Below, piece after piece: positions 55,276 to 63,955 of a DNA stretch of 64,000 nt (the stretch's first letter is position 1; the number at the start of each line of letters is the position of its first letter). Position numbers and translations under genes: made by a program. Where the stretch lies: NCBI RefSeq assembly GCF_020859565.1, contig NZ_JAJHUO010000010.1, positions 62,001 to 126,000 on the forward strand, in the 5' to 3' direction. Source of the stretch: Saccharothrix luteola (GTDB taxonomy: Bacteria; Actinomycetota; Actinomycetes; Mycobacteriales; Pseudonocardiaceae). The notes beneath the pieces are model-generated. The model ran no database searches and was not told where the DNA came from. It saw only the letters and a list, made by a program, of their open reading frames with translations.

Positions 55276-55950
55276 CTACGGCAGCTTCCAGTCGATCGGC
55301 TCGGCGCCCTGCTTCACCAGCAGCTCGTTGGCCTTGCTGAACGGCCGCGAGCCGAAGAAGCCGCCCGCCGCGGACAGCGGGCTCGGGTGGACCGACTCCA
55401 CGCAGCGGTCGGCGCCCAGCAGCGGCTTGAGGGCGCGCGCCTGGCTGCCCCACAGGATCGCGACCAGCGGCGCGTCCCGCTCGGCCAGCGCCTTGATCGC
55501 CTGCTCGGTCACCGGCTCCCAGCCCTTGTTGCGGTGGGAGTTGGACTTGCCCGGCTGCACGGTCAGCGCCCGGTTGAGCAGCAGCACGCCGCGCTCGGTC
55601 CACGGGGTCAGGTCGCCGTTGGCCGGCTTGGGGTGGCCCAGGTCCGCCACGTACTCGGTGTAGATGTTGATCAGGCTCTTCGGGATGGGCCGCGTCTCCG
55701 GCGACACCGAGAAGCTCAGCCCGACCGCGTGCCCCGGCGTCGGGTACGGGTCCTGGCCGACGATCAGCACCCGCACGGCGTGGAACGGCTGCTGGAACGC
55801 CCGCAGCACGTTCTCCCCGGCGGGCAGGTATGTCCGCCCCGCGGCCACCTCCGCCCGCAGGAACTCGCCCATCGCGGCGATGCGATCGGCCACGGGCGCG
55901 AGTGCCGCGGCCCAGCCGGCTTCCATGATCTCCTCAAGCGGACGTGCCAC
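55276..55950 (-). CDS. ung: Uracil-DNA glycosylase
   Basis: Removes uracil from DNA. The 224-residue family-1 enzyme has [20 protein letters not shown] (catalytic Asp), [28 protein letters not shown] and the His loop [14 protein letters not shown]. Start GTG 55950. Gene order with rpmB and thiL matches mycobacteria. Confidence 0.96.
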   Translation of the reverse strand: MARPLEEIMEAGWAAALAPVADRIAAMGEFLRAEVAAGRTYLPAGENVLRAFQQPFHAVRVLIVGQDPYPTPGHAVGLSFSVSPETRPIPKSLINIYTEYVADLGHPKPANGDLTPWTERGVLLLNRALTVQPGKSNSHRNKGWEPVTEQAIKALAERDAPLVAILWGSQARALKPLLGADRCVESVHPSPLSAAGGFFGSRPFSKANELLVKQGAEPIDWKLP

Positions 55951-55964
55951 GGCGGGACCCTACC

Positions 55965-56486
55965 TCAGTCCAGGCGTCGCAGTTCCTTGCGGTACAGCAA
56001 GATGTTGTTCACGTACTTGTCCACGGCGAACTGCCACGCGCCGTCCGGCACGACGTACCCCTCGCGCACCCGGGCGGGCACGCCGAGCGCCATCGAGCGC
56101 GCGGGCACGTGCCCCTCGAACGACACCACCGCGCCCGCGCCGACGATCGCGCCGGTCTCCACCACGGACCCGTTGAGCACCACCGATCCCGAGGCGATCA
56201 GGCACCGGTCGGCGATGGTCGCGCCCTCGATGTGCACGTTGTGCCCCACGACGCACTCCGCGCCGATCAGCGTCGGGTGGACCTCGGTGCAGTGCACGAC
56301 CGTGCCGTCCTGGATCGACGTCCGCGCGCCGACCTCGATGCGCCCGTAGTCCCCGCGCAGCACGGCCTGCGGCCACACCGACGCGTGCGCGCCGATCCGC
56401 ACGTCGCCGATCACCGTCGCGTCGGGGTGCACGTAGGCGTCCGGGTGGATCACCGGCTCGAAGTCACCCAACGCGTAGATCGCCAT
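55965..56486 (-). CDS. Gamma-carbonic-anhydrase-like protein
   Basis: A 173-residue left-handed beta-helix protein of the gamma-CA/YrdA family: VIGDVRIGAHASVWPQAVLRGD, IQDGTVVHC, and GHNVHIEGATIADR, with the three zinc-ligand histidines at VVHC, VGHN and VHI. The acidic loop of archaeal Cam is missing, so activity is unsure. GGGAGG precedes the ATG; 14 bases from ung. Confidence 0.85.
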   Translation of the reverse strand: MAIYALGDFEPVIHPDAYVHPDATVIGDVRIGAHASVWPQAVLRGDYGRIEVGARTSIQDGTVVHCTEVHPTLIGAECVVGHNVHIEGATIADRCLIASGSVVLNGSVVETGAIVGAGAVVSFEGHVPARSMALGVPARVREGYVVPDGAWQFAVDKYVNNILLYRKELRRLD

Positions 56487-56502
56487 GCGGTCCTCCCGGC
56501 CC

Positions 56503-56973
56503 TCAGAGATCCTTCGCGAAGCAAAGGCTTTCGGGATCATCCCGGTAGACGCCGAAGTTGTCGATGCGCGCGTATCCATAGGCCTGGTACAGCCCGATCG
56601 CCTCGGGCTGGCGCAACCCGGTCTCCAGCACCATCCGCTTGCGCCCGACCGCCCGGGCCGCCGTCTCCAGCGACGTCAGCACGATCCGCGCCAGTCCGCG
56701 CCCGCGCAGCGCTTCACCCATGTACATGCGCTTGATCTCGGCGTCGCCGGGGCGCAACGAGTGCTCGGCCACGTCGTGCGCCCGCCACCCGCCGCACGCC
56801 ACCGGCACGCCGTCGAGGTACCCGACCACGAAGTGCCCCAGCGGCGCGGCGAACTCGGCCGGGTCGACCGGCGTGACGTCGCCCTCGCCGTAGCGGTCCA
56901 CGTAGACCTGCTGGAGGTCGGCGATCAGCTTGAGCGAGTCTGGATGGTCATACGCGAGCGTGCATAGTTCCAC
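56503..56973 (-). CDS. GNAT acetyltransferase
   Basis: A 156-residue acetyltransferase: AEIKRMYMGEALRGRGLARIV (acetyl-CoA loop) and LETGLRQPEAIGLYQAYGYAR. FVVGYLDGVPVACGGWRAH is the central sheet. GTG 56973 avoids overlap with thiL; the frame extends to 57006. Substrate unknown. Seventeen bases from the gamma-CA gene. Confidence 0.8.
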   Translation of the reverse strand: MELCTLAYDHPDSLKLIADLQQVYVDRYGEGDVTPVDPAEFAAPLGHFVVGYLDGVPVACGGWRAHDVAEHSLRPGDAEIKRMYMGEALRGRGLARIVLTSLETAARAVGRKRMVLETGLRQPEAIGLYQAYGYARIDNFGVYRDDPESLCFAKDL

Positions 56974-56987
56974 ATACGTGAGGCTAC

Positions 56988-57953
56988 CTACCGCCAGTGC
57001 TCCCATCCAGGGGGTTTCTCGTACGCGCGCCCGTCGACGGTCACGCCGCTGCCGTGCCGGACCGTGCCGATCGTGCGCCAGCCCTCGGGAACGGCGCCCG
57101 GTTCGGGGAACGTCGCCGCCAGCGCGTGATCCTCGCCACCGGTCAGCGCCCAGTGCCGCGCGTCCGCGCCGAGCGCCGCCGCGACGTCGACCAGCCGCGG
57201 GTGGACCTCCAGCAGTTCCGTGCGGATGTCGATGCCGATGCCCGACTCGTCCGCGATGTGCCCGAGGTCGGCCAGCAGCCCGTCCGACACGTCGATCATC
57301 GCCGTCGCGCCCGCCGCGGCTGCCTGGGGCCCGGCCTCGTAAGGGGGTTCGGGGTTCCGCTGCGCGCCGACGACCGCGACCGGCGACCGGAACCCGCGCT
57401 GCAGCACGGCCAACCCGCCCGCCGCCCAGCCGAGCCGTCCGCAGACCGCGACGACATCACCCACTTGCGCGCCCGAACGGGTGACGGGCTCCAACCCGCC
57501 CATGTCACCCATCGCGGTAACGGAGATCACCAGTGTCGCGGACGACACCATGTCGCCGCCCACCACGCCCGCGCCCGCGACGGTCGCCTCCTGCCACAGC
57601 CCGGCGGTGATCCCCTCCACCACGGAGGAGGGCGTGTCGGCCGGGCACGCGAGGCCGATCAGCAGGGCCGTCGGCATCGCGCCCATGGCCACCACGTCGG
57701 CCAGGTTCACCGCCGCCGCCTTGCGCCCCACCTGCTCGGGAGACGACCAGTCGAGTCTGAAGTGGACACCTTCGACCAGCACGTCGGTGGACACCACCAC
57801 GCGGCCGTCGGGCGCCGCGACCACAGCCGCGTCGTCACCCGGCCCGAGCAGGGTGGTGGGCGGCTGCGTCCGACCTGCCGTCACCCGGCGGATGAGACCG
57901 AACTCACCCACCTCAGCGACCGTGTCCGCGTTGCGCGGCGGCTCCGGACGCAA
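56988..57953 (-). CDS. thiL: Thiamine-monophosphate kinase
   Basis: Final step of thiamine diphosphate synthesis. The 321-residue PurM-like enzyme has LLGPGDDAAVVAAPDG, VSTDVLVEGVHFRLDWSSPE, GRKAAAVNLADVVAMGA, GAGVVGGDMV, MIDVSDGLLADLGHIA and ALTGGEDHALAATFP. A TTG start at 57953 is supported by GGGAGG five bases upstream. Confidence 0.94.
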   Translation of the reverse strand: MRPEPPRNADTVAEVGEFGLIRRVTAGRTQPPTTLLGPGDDAAVVAAPDGRVVVSTDVLVEGVHFRLDWSSPEQVGRKAAAVNLADVVAMGAMPTALLIGLACPADTPSSVVEGITAGLWQEATVAGAGVVGGDMVSSATLVISVTAMGDMGGLEPVTRSGAQVGDVVAVCGRLGWAAGGLAVLQRGFRSPVAVVGAQRNPEPPYEAGPQAAAAGATAMIDVSDGLLADLGHIADESGIGIDIRTELLEVHPRLVDVAAALGADARHWALTGGEDHALAATFPEPGAVPEGWRTIGTVRHGSGVTVDGRAYEKPPGWEHWR

Positions 57954-58050
57954 GATTGCCTCCCGTTCTGAGCATTCGGAACCCCAACTGGGGTACGTTG
58001 CTGTGCACGTTCCTACCCCGACCTAACCTGTCGCGACGAAGGGGCACGCC

Positions 58051-58284
58051 GTGGTGCACGCATACATCCTCATCCAGACCGAGGTCGGGAAGGCAGCCGC
58101 CGTTGCGGCGGAGATCTCCGGCATCCCCGGTGTGGCCACCGCGGAAGACGTCACCGGCCCGTACGACGTCATCGTCCGCGCCGAGGCCGACACCGTCGAC
58201 CAGTTGGGGCAACTGGTGGTCGCCCGCATCCAGAACGTGGAGGGCATCACCCGAACGCTGACCTGCCCGGTGGTGCACCTGTAG
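58051..58284 (+). CDS. Lrp/AsnC ligand-binding-domain protein
   Basis: A 77-residue stand-alone RAM (regulation of amino acid metabolism) domain: AYILIQTEVGKAAAVAAEIS, VATAEDVTGPYDVIVRAEAD and VEGITRTLTC. It has no DNA-binding domain and may pair with a full Lrp protein or act as an amino-acid sensor. AAGGGG precedes GTG 58051. The inverted repeat ACCCCA-n2-TGGGGT at 57981-57994 lies in its promoter region. Confidence 0.85.
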   Translation: MVHAYILIQTEVGKAAAVAAEISGIPGVATAEDVTGPYDVIVRAEADTVDQLGQLVVARIQNVEGITRTLTCPVVHL

Positions 58285-58304
58285 GTCCGTGCTGTCATAG
58301 CCGG

Positions 58305-58871
58305 GTGGCACAGGAACCGGAATCCGCTCCACCGCTCCCCCGCCCGTTGCTCGCCGTCGCCCTCGGGCTGACGGCGCTGCTCGTGGTGGGCGTCGCGGCG
58401 GCGGGGCTCTTCCTCGGCGACGACTCCGCGGACCCGTCCGCCGTCCACACCGGGCCACTCGCGCTCGTGCCGGTGCCCGCGCCGAAGGCCGAGTCGGACG
58501 AGTGCGAGGCGCTGCTGGGCGCGCTGCCCGCGCAGCTCGTGTCCAGCGGCGTCACGCTGCCTCGCCGTGAGCTGGCCGCGCCCGCACCGGCCGGCGCGGT
58601 GGCGTGGGGTGACGCGCACCACGAGCCCGTCGTCCTCCGGTGCGGGCTTGACCGTCCCGCTGACCTCACCCCGACCTCCCGGCTGCGGGTGATCTCGGAC
58701 GTGCAGTGGCTCGAGGTGCCCGAGGGTGGTTCGGCGACCTGGTACGTGGTGGACCGGCCGGTGTACGTGGCGCTGACCGTGCCGTCGGACGCGGGCACGG
58801 GGCCCTTGCAGGACGTCTCCGCCACGACCCGGGACACCCTCGCCAAGGGCCCCGTGGACACCAGGGGCTAG
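58305..58871 (+). CDS. DUF3515 membrane-anchored protein
   Basis: A 188-residue actinobacterial protein with one N-terminal helix (LLAVALGLTALLVVGVAAAGLF) and an extracellular domain (ECEALLGALPAQLVSSG, AWGDAHHEPVVLRCG, ATWYVVDRPVYVALTVP). The family is regularly found near thiL and ddl. Function unknown. It is convergent with ddl. Confidence 0.78.
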   Translation: MAQEPESAPPLPRPLLAVALGLTALLVVGVAAAGLFLGDDSADPSAVHTGPLALVPVPAPKAESDECEALLGALPAQLVSSGVTLPRRELAAPAPAGAVAWGDAHHEPVVLRCGLDRPADLTPTSRLRVISDVQWLEVPEGGSATWYVVDRPVYVALTVPSDAGTGPLQDVSATTRDTLAKGPVDTRG

Positions 58872-58877
58872 GGCGGT

Positions 58878-59945
58878 CTAGCGCAGTCCCGTGCCGCGGG
58901 CGATCGCGGTTTCGACCAACGTGGTCAGCAGCGTCGGGTAGTCCACGCCCGTCTCGGCCCACATGCGCGGGTACATCGAGATCGGCGTGAAGCCGGGCAT
59001 GGTGTTGACCTCGTTGACCACGAGCTCGTCGTAGTCGGTGACGAAGAAGTCGACCCGGGCCAGGCCCTGGCAGTCCAGCGCGCGGAACGCGGCGACGGCC
59101 ATCTCGCGCAGGTCGCGGGTGACGTGCTCGTCCAGCTTGGCGGGGATGTCGAACTCGCACACGTCGTCGAGGTACTTGGCGTCGAAGTCGTACCAGTCGA
59201 CCGCGCCGCCGACGATGCGCAGCTCGGCGGGCAGCGACGCCTCGACCCGGCCGTCCGGGAACTCCAGCACGCCGCACTCGACCTCGCGGCCGGAGACGGC
59301 GGCCTCGATGATCACCTTCGGGTCGGTCTTGCGCGCCAACGCGATCGCGCTGTCGAGGTGGGCCCAGTCGACGACCTTCGAGATGCCGACGGACGACCCG
59401 GCGCGCGCGGGCTTGACGAAGACGGGCAGCCCCAACCGTTCCCGGTCCCGTTCGGCGAGGGTCTCCTGCTCGCGGCGCAGCACGGCGAACTCGCCGACCG
59501 GCAGGCCCGCGCCCTTGAGCAGGCGCTTGGTGAACTCCTTGTCCATGGCGACCGCGCTGGCCAGCACACCCGGTCCCACGTACGGGATGTCGGCCAGCTC
59601 CAGCAGGCCCTGGATGGTGCCGTCCTCGCCCCACGCGCCGTGCAGCACGGGGAACACGACCTCGACGTCGGCCAGCACGTCGTTGGGCGCCACGGGCACC
59701 AGTTCGCTGCCGGACACGGGGACCAGCGCGTTGACGGTGGGCAGCTGCCGGTCGCGCACTTCGAGCGCCTTGGTGTCGTCGGCGCCGATCACCCACGCGC
59801 CCGTTTCGGTGATGCCGACGGGCACGACGTCGAACCTGTCCCGGTCCAGGTGCGGCAGGACACTGCCGGCGGACAGGCAGGAGACCATGTGCTCGCTGCT
59901 GCGCCCGCCGAACACCACGGCGACCTTGGTCTTGCGCTGTGTCAT
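58878..59945 (-). CDS. ddl: D-alanine--D-alanine ligase
   Basis: Makes D-Ala-D-Ala for peptidoglycan. The 355-residue ATP-grasp enzyme has [61 protein letters not shown] and [18 protein letters not shown] Tyr/Lys at the specificity loop (DAKYLDD) agrees with D-Ala rather than D-lactate ligases. ATG 59945 starts the homology. Upstream lies the second 22-bp repeat array. Confidence 0.95.
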   Translation of the reverse strand: MTQRKTKVAVVFGGRSSEHMVSCLSAGSVLPHLDRDRFDVVPVGITETGAWVIGADDTKALEVRDRQLPTVNALVPVSGSELVPVAPNDVLADVEVVFPVLHGAWGEDGTIQGLLELADIPYVGPGVLASAVAMDKEFTKRLLKGAGLPVGEFAVLRREQETLAERDRERLGLPVFVKPARAGSSVGISKVVDWAHLDSAIALARKTDPKVIIEAAVSGREVECGVLEFPDGRVEASLPAELRIVGGAVDWYDFDAKYLDDVCEFDIPAKLDEHVTRDLREMAVAAFRALDCQGLARVDFFVTDYDELVVNEVNTMPGFTPISMYPRMWAETGVDYPTLLTTLVETAIARGTGLR

Positions 59946-60002
59946 GGCTCGGACCCTACCCGGATGGCGTAACCCGCAACCCGCACCGCACACCCGAGCG
60001 CA

Positions 60003-60130
60003 GAACTCGGGGGTCCTGAACGTTCGACACGCGGTACCCGAACGTTCGACTCGCGCGAGAGTCCTACGTTCAGGTCGCGCGTGTCGAACCTTCAGGTCGC
60101 GCGTGTCCTACGTTCAGGTACCCCGAGTTC
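60003..60130. repeat. 22-bp-periodic repeat array, locus 2
   Basis: ACGTTC-type cores occur at 60020, 60042, 60066, 60088 (ACCTTC) and 60110, at 22, 24, 22 and 22-base steps. One unit contains GCGAGAGTCCTACGTTC (60055-60071), identical to locus 1 at 14945. The array is bounded by GAACTCGGGG (60003-60012) and its exact inverse CCCCGAGTTC (60121-60130). It fills the gap between ddl and the 3' end of the MocR-type gene. No unique spacers, so not CRISPR. Confidence 0.85.
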
Positions 60131-60135
60131 AACGC

Positions 60136-61530
60136 TCAGGACGGGGCGGCGTGGGTGGTGAGGATGCGGATCAGGTCCGGGATCGCCGCCGTCAGCTGGT
60201 CGCGAGAGCAGGCGCTGTAGCCGATCGCGGCGCCGTGCACCTTCGGCCGGCCGGCGTGGTGGCGGCCGAGGCCGTCCAGCCGCAGGCCGCGGTCGTGCGC
60301 CTCGGCCAGCACGTCCCGCTCCGCCTGCGCCGACGGCAGCGGCACGACGATGTGCGCGCCGGCGTCGTCACCCAGCACCGGGATCCCAGCGTCCGCGAAC
60401 GCCGCCGACAGCAGCGCACGCCGCTCGGACAGCTCACGCCGGAGCTTGCGCAGGTGCCGCCCCAGGTCGCCGTTGCGCGCCAACTCGACCAGGACCCGTT
60501 GCCCCGCCGCGGAGGGGCTGGTGCCGGTCCGGTCGCGGTGCGCCATCACCTCGGCGGCGATCGGCTCGGGCGCCACCATCCACCCCGCGCCGAGCGTCGG
60601 CGTGAGGATCTTGCTGGTCGTGCCCAGGTGCACCACCACGTCCGGCGCCAACGCCGCCAGCAACGGCAACGGCGCGACGTCGTACCGCAGCTCGCCGTCG
60701 TAGTCGTCCTCGACGACCAGCCACCCCTCCGCCCGCGCCCGCTCCACCAACGCCACGCGCCGCGCCGCCGACATCCGCCCGCCCATCGGGTACTGGTGCG
60801 CGGGCGAGCAGTACACCCCGCGAACCCCCGGCGGCACGGCGTCCACCAACAACCCCTCGGCGTCCACGGGCGCCTGCACGACCTTCACCCCGGCCGACCG
60901 CAACGCCCACACCGCCCGCTGGTACCCCGGTTCCTCCACAGCCACCACGTCACCCGGCCGCAGCACGGCCGACCCCAGCTCCACCAACGCCGCCGTGGTC
61001 CCGCCGGTCGCCAGCACCAGCTCCTCCCGCAACCCGCCGCGCACCGCCAACCCCCGGTGCCGCAACAGGTGCTCCGCCACCACCGCCCGGTACTCCGGCA
61101 ACCCGCCCCGCGCCGGCCGGAACAACGGCTGCACGTCCGCCGCCGACCGCCACGCCCGCCGCCAGGCCGCCCGGTCCAACCCCTCGGCCCACGGTGCGCC
61201 GGGCGCGAGGTCCACCACGTCCACCGGCACGGCGGGCGCCGCCACCCGTCGGGCCCGCGACTTCAACGCACCCGGCGGCGTGGTCGTCACGTAGGTGCCC
61301 GACCCGTGCCGCCCCGCGATCCAGCCCTCCGCGTGCAGCTGCTCGTATGCTGCCGCTGTCACGGTCCGGCTCACACCGAGCCGCTCGGCCAACGCCCGGG
61401 TCGAGGGCAGCCGGTCACCGCTGCGCAGCCGCCCGTCGCCCGCCGCCGCGCGCAGGGCGTCCGCGAGCTGCACGGCCAGCGGTTCGGCCGACTCGCGGTC
61501 CAGCACCACCGCCAACGCCGTCTCCGCCAC
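60136..61530 (-). CDS. MocR/PdxR-type regulator (GntR plus aminotransferase fold)
   Basis: A 464-residue regulator: GntR winged helix in the first 75 residues (SGDRLPSTRALAERLGVSRT, YEQLHAEGWIAGRHGSGTYV) joined to a fold-type I aminotransferase-like domain that binds PLP (YCSPAHQYPMGG, VEDDYDGELRY, Lys in GTTSKILTPTLGAGW). Such proteins control vitamin B6 or amino-acid genes. GAGGAGG precedes GTG 61530. It diverges from a PNPOx-like gene across a 67-base gap with symmetrical repeats. Confidence 0.88.
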   Translation of the reverse strand: MAETALAVVLDRESAEPLAVQLADALRAAAGDGRLRSGDRLPSTRALAERLGVSRTVTAAAYEQLHAEGWIAGRHGSGTYVTTTPPGALKSRARRVAAPAVPVDVVDLAPGAPWAEGLDRAAWRRAWRSAADVQPLFRPARGGLPEYRAVVAEHLLRHRGLAVRGGLREELVLATGGTTAALVELGSAVLRPGDVVAVEEPGYQRAVWALRSAGVKVVQAPVDAEGLLVDAVPPGVRGVYCSPAHQYPMGGRMSAARRVALVERARAEGWLVVEDDYDGELRYDVAPLPLLAALAPDVVVHLGTTSKILTPTLGAGWMVAPEPIAAEVMAHRDRTGTSPSAAGQRVLVELARNGDLGRHLRKLRRELSERRALLSAAFADAGIPVLGDDAGAHIVVPLPSAQAERDVLAEAHDRGLRLDGLGRHHAGRPKVHGAAIGYSACSRDQLTAAIPDLIRILTTHAAPS

Positions 61531-61577
61531 AGTGGCCTCCTCAAAACGCCAAGAATTGGCACTTGAAGAGGGCCACT
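61531..61577. promoter_or_regulatory. Symmetrical operator between the MocR-type and PNPOx-like genes
   Basis: A central GCCAA-n3-TTGGC (61548-61560) is flanked by AGTGGCCTCCTCA (61531-61543) and the near-inverse TGAAGAGGGCCACT (61564-61577). GGCACTT and GGCCACTTT also form a direct repeat. Nested symmetry of this kind is common for PLP-dependent MocR regulators. Confidence 0.5.
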
Positions 61578-61597
61578 TTACCCGACAAGCTCCTCCC

Positions 61598-62245
61598 ATG
61601 ACGTTGTCACCGACGGACCGCAGCACCATCAAGCGCGGGCGCAACCGCGCCGTCACCGAACGCGAGGCGCTGCACGCCGTCCTCGACGCCGCCCTCGTCT
61701 GCCACCTGGCCGTCGTCGTGGACGGCGCGCCGCTCGTGCTGCCCACCGGCTACGGCCGCGACGGCGACACCCTCTACCTGCACGGCTCGACCGGCGCGCG
61801 CAGCCTCCGCGAGGCCGCGACCGGCGTGCCCGTGTGCGTCGCCGTCACGATCCTGGACGGCGTCGTCTACGCCCGCTCGGTGTTCGACCACTCGATGAAC
61901 TACCGCGCCGCCGTCGTCCACGGCACCGCCGTCCCCGTCACCGACCCGGACGCCAAGCTGCACGCCCTGCGCGTGCTCACCGAGCACATCGCGCCCGGCT
62001 CGTGGGACTACGCCCGCCCGCCGACGCCGAAGGAGCTGGCCGCGACCACCGTGCTGTCGCTCGACCTGACCGAGGCGTCGGTGAAGATCCGCAGCGGCCC
62101 GCCGGGCGACGAGGAGGAGGACGTCGCCGCCAACGCGCGCTGGGCGGGCGTGCTGCCGCTGCGCACCGCGTGGGGCGAGCCCGAGCCGGACCCGGCGCTG
62201 GTCGGCGACTGGGACGTCCCGCCGCACGTCACCGCGCGGACGTAG
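61598..62245 (+). CDS. Pyridoxamine 5'-phosphate oxidase-like (flavin split-barrel) protein
   Basis: A 215-residue split-barrel flavoprotein of the Pfam PNPOx-like group: ALVCHLAVVVDGAPLVLPTGYGRDGDTLYLHG, FDHSMNYRAAVVHGTAVPV, and VKIRSGPPGDEEED. The group includes FMN-, F420- and heme-binding proteins, so the cofactor is open. It diverges from the MocR-type regulator and overlaps cdo by 17 bases at the 3' end. Many actinobacteria keep this regulator-partner pair. Confidence 0.75.
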   Translation: MTLSPTDRSTIKRGRNRAVTEREALHAVLDAALVCHLAVVVDGAPLVLPTGYGRDGDTLYLHGSTGARSLREAATGVPVCVAVTILDGVVYARSVFDHSMNYRAAVVHGTAVPVTDPDAKLHALRVLTEHIAPGSWDYARPPTPKELAATTVLSLDLTEASVKIRSGPPGDEEEDVAANARWAGVLPLRTAWGEPEPDPALVGDWDVPPHVTART

Positions 62246-62696
62246 TCCCCGAGACCGGGTCGTACCGCACCGGCCTGATGGTGCGCCCGCCGTCGCGGAA
62301 CACGTGGATCGTGACGGCGGGGTCGACGCCGTCGTTGCGCACCTGGTGCGCGTACCCCGGCCCGAACACCCGCGACTGGCCCGCCACGAGGTGGTGCAGC
62401 ACCTGGGTCGGGCCCGGCGTGACCACCTCCGTCAACGAGCCGCTGACCACGGTGAACGCGCCACTGGTGACGCCGTGGTCGTGCAGGTCGGCGTGCTGGC
62501 CGGGCAACCAGCTCATCAGCCACACCTCCTGCTCGTCGGTGCGGTCGACCAGCGCGGCGAAGCGGGTCTCGGGGTCGTAGCGGAGCAGGTGGGCCCAGCG
62601 CTCACGCCGTGCCGCCGTGTCGAGCGCGATCCGCACGGGGTGCAGCGCGGCGTGCGACTGGGGCAGGGCGATGGTGTTCTCCGGAACGGCGAACAT
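62229..62696 (-). CDS. cdo: Cysteine dioxygenase
   Basis: Oxidises cysteine to cysteine sulfinate. The 155-residue cupin has DLHDHGVTSGAFTVVSGSL (the first two iron-ligand histidines in HDHG), and GYAHQVRNDG with the third. AAGGA lies five bases before ATG 62696. A short leader peptide of the cysteine-responsive kind lies 62 bases upstream, so synthesis may respond to cysteine supply. Confidence 0.88.
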   Translation of the reverse strand: MFAVPENTIALPQSHAALHPVRIALDTAARRERWAHLLRYDPETRFAALVDRTDEQEVWLMSWLPGQHADLHDHGVTSGAFTVVSGSLTEVVTPGPTQVLHHLVAGQSRVFGPGYAHQVRNDGVDPAVTIHVFRDGGRTIRPVRYDPVSGTTSAR

Positions 62697-62724
62697 GATT
62701 CCTTCTCGGCACTCGGTGACGTGT

Positions 62725-62743
62725 GCGGGCCTCACGGGCCCGC
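62725..62743 (-). promoter_or_regulatory. Candidate attenuator hairpin between leader peptide and cdo
   Basis: GCGGGCC (62725-62731) and GGCCCGC (62737-62743) pair with a five-base loop, between the leader stop and the cdo ribosome-binding site. No U-run follows, so it would act on translation or Rho access. Confidence 0.4.
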
Positions 62744-62757
62744 GGGACGCGAGACGA

Positions 62758-62838
62758 TCACCGGGAAGGACAGAGCGCGCTGGCGACCAGGCGGAGGTCG
62801 ATGTGACCCCGCCCGTCGGTCATGGCGCGAAAAGACAT
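62758..62838 (-). CDS. Cysteine-type leader peptide upstream of cdo, 26 residues
   Basis: A short reading frame with ATG 62838 (an in-frame ATG at 62823 is possible) and stop at 62758. Its core HIDLRLVASALC matches the actinobacterial leader-peptide signature HVDLxRVxSxxC that precedes sulfur and cysteine genes, and its conserved Cys codon is near the end. It has no clear ribosome-binding site and a -10-like CACCCT lies close upstream, so it may be on a leaderless transcript. It lies on the same strand as cdo with a hairpin between them. Probably translated to sense charged tRNA-Cys (inference). Confidence 0.75.
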   Translation of the reverse strand: MSFRAMTDGRGHIDLRLVASALCPSR

Positions 62839-62896
62839 GGTGACGAGGGTGGCAGCCGGTTCGCCGCCACGCAACCCCTCCCACGCAGTGGACCCG

Positions 62897-63955
62897 TCAG
62901 AGTGACCCGAGCACGTCCTCCACCAGGTCGGCGGTGTCCTCGCAGCCCGCGGACAGCCGCACCAGGCCCTCGGGCACCGGGTCGCCCCACTGCGCCCGCC
63001 GGTCCAGGCTCGTGTGCAGGCCGCCGAAGCTCGTGCTCGCGAACACCAGCCGGGACCGCTCCAGGAACGACGCCACCGCGCGCTCGTCCGCCAGCACGAA
63101 CGTCAGCACCCCGCCGAACCGCCGCATCTGCCGCGACGCCACCTCGTGCGCCGGGTCACCCGGGGCACCGGGCCAGCGCAGCCCGCTGACCGCCGGGTGG
63201 CCGTCCAGCGCCTCGTACAGCGCCGCCGCGTTCGCCGCCTGCCGGCTCAACCGCAGGTCGAGCGTGCCGAGACCCCGGTGCGCCAGCCACGCCTCGAACG
63301 GTCCGGGGATCGCGCCGCCGGTCGTCCGCGCCGCGCGCACCCGTTCGGCCAACCCCGGGTCCGCCGTGGACACGTGGCCCAGCAGCACGTCGCTGTGCCC
63401 GGCGACGGCCTTCGTGTCGCTGCTCACCACCGCGTCCGCGCCCAGCAGCAGCGGCTGCTGCCCCAACGGCGTCGCGGTCGTGTTGTCCACCGCCACCAGC
63501 GCGCCCGCCGCGTGCGCGGCCTCCACCAGCGCGGCGATGTCGCACACGTCCAGCCCGGGGTTCGACGGCGACTCCAGCAGCACCAACCGCACGCCCTCGA
63601 ACGACGGGTACGGCCCGGCCGTCGGCACCTCCACCACCTTCACCGGCATCTCGGCGGCCAACGCGCGCGTCAGGTAGTAGCCGTCGCTCGGCAGCGCCAC
63701 CACGTCGCCGGGCGCGAGCACGACCCTCAGCAACGTCGAGATCGCCGCCATCCCGGACGGGAACAGCACGGTCGTGCCGCCGTCCAGCTCGCCGAGCGCC
63801 ACCTCCAACGCCCGCCAGGTCGGGTTGTGCGCCCGCCCGTACGTGTCGGCGCCGCCCAGGTGGTACGCGGAGGCGAACACCGGACCGGCCAGGAACGGCT
63901 CGCCCTGCACCGCCGGCGTCGAGTGCACGACTCGCGTGCCGTCACCCCAGGTCAT
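62897..63955 (-). CDS. Cystathionine gamma-lyase-like PLP enzyme
   Basis: A 352-residue Cys/Met-metabolism PLP-dependent enzyme: YGRAHNPTWRALEVALGEL, FPSGMAAISTLLRVVL, ESPSNPGLDVCDI, VDNTTATPLGQQPL and the PLP lysine SSDTKAVAGHSDVLLGHV. It may form or break cystathionine, releasing cysteine, and precedes the cysteine-dioxygenase unit. It is slightly shorter than the common 380-400 residues. ATG 63955 overlaps the upstream gene's stop (ATGA). Confidence 0.85.
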   Translation of the reverse strand: MTWGDGTRVVHSTPAVQGEPFLAGPVFASAYHLGGADTYGRAHNPTWRALEVALGELDGGTTVLFPSGMAAISTLLRVVLAPGDVVALPSDGYYLTRALAAEMPVKVVEVPTAGPYPSFEGVRLVLLESPSNPGLDVCDIAALVEAAHAAGALVAVDNTTATPLGQQPLLLGADAVVSSDTKAVAGHSDVLLGHVSTADPGLAERVRAARTTGGAIPGPFEAWLAHRGLGTLDLRLSRQAANAAALYEALDGHPAVSGLRWPGAPGDPAHEVASRQMRRFGGVLTFVLADERAVASFLERSRLVFASTSFGGLHTSLDRRAQWGDPVPEGLVRLSAGCEDTADLVEDVLGSL

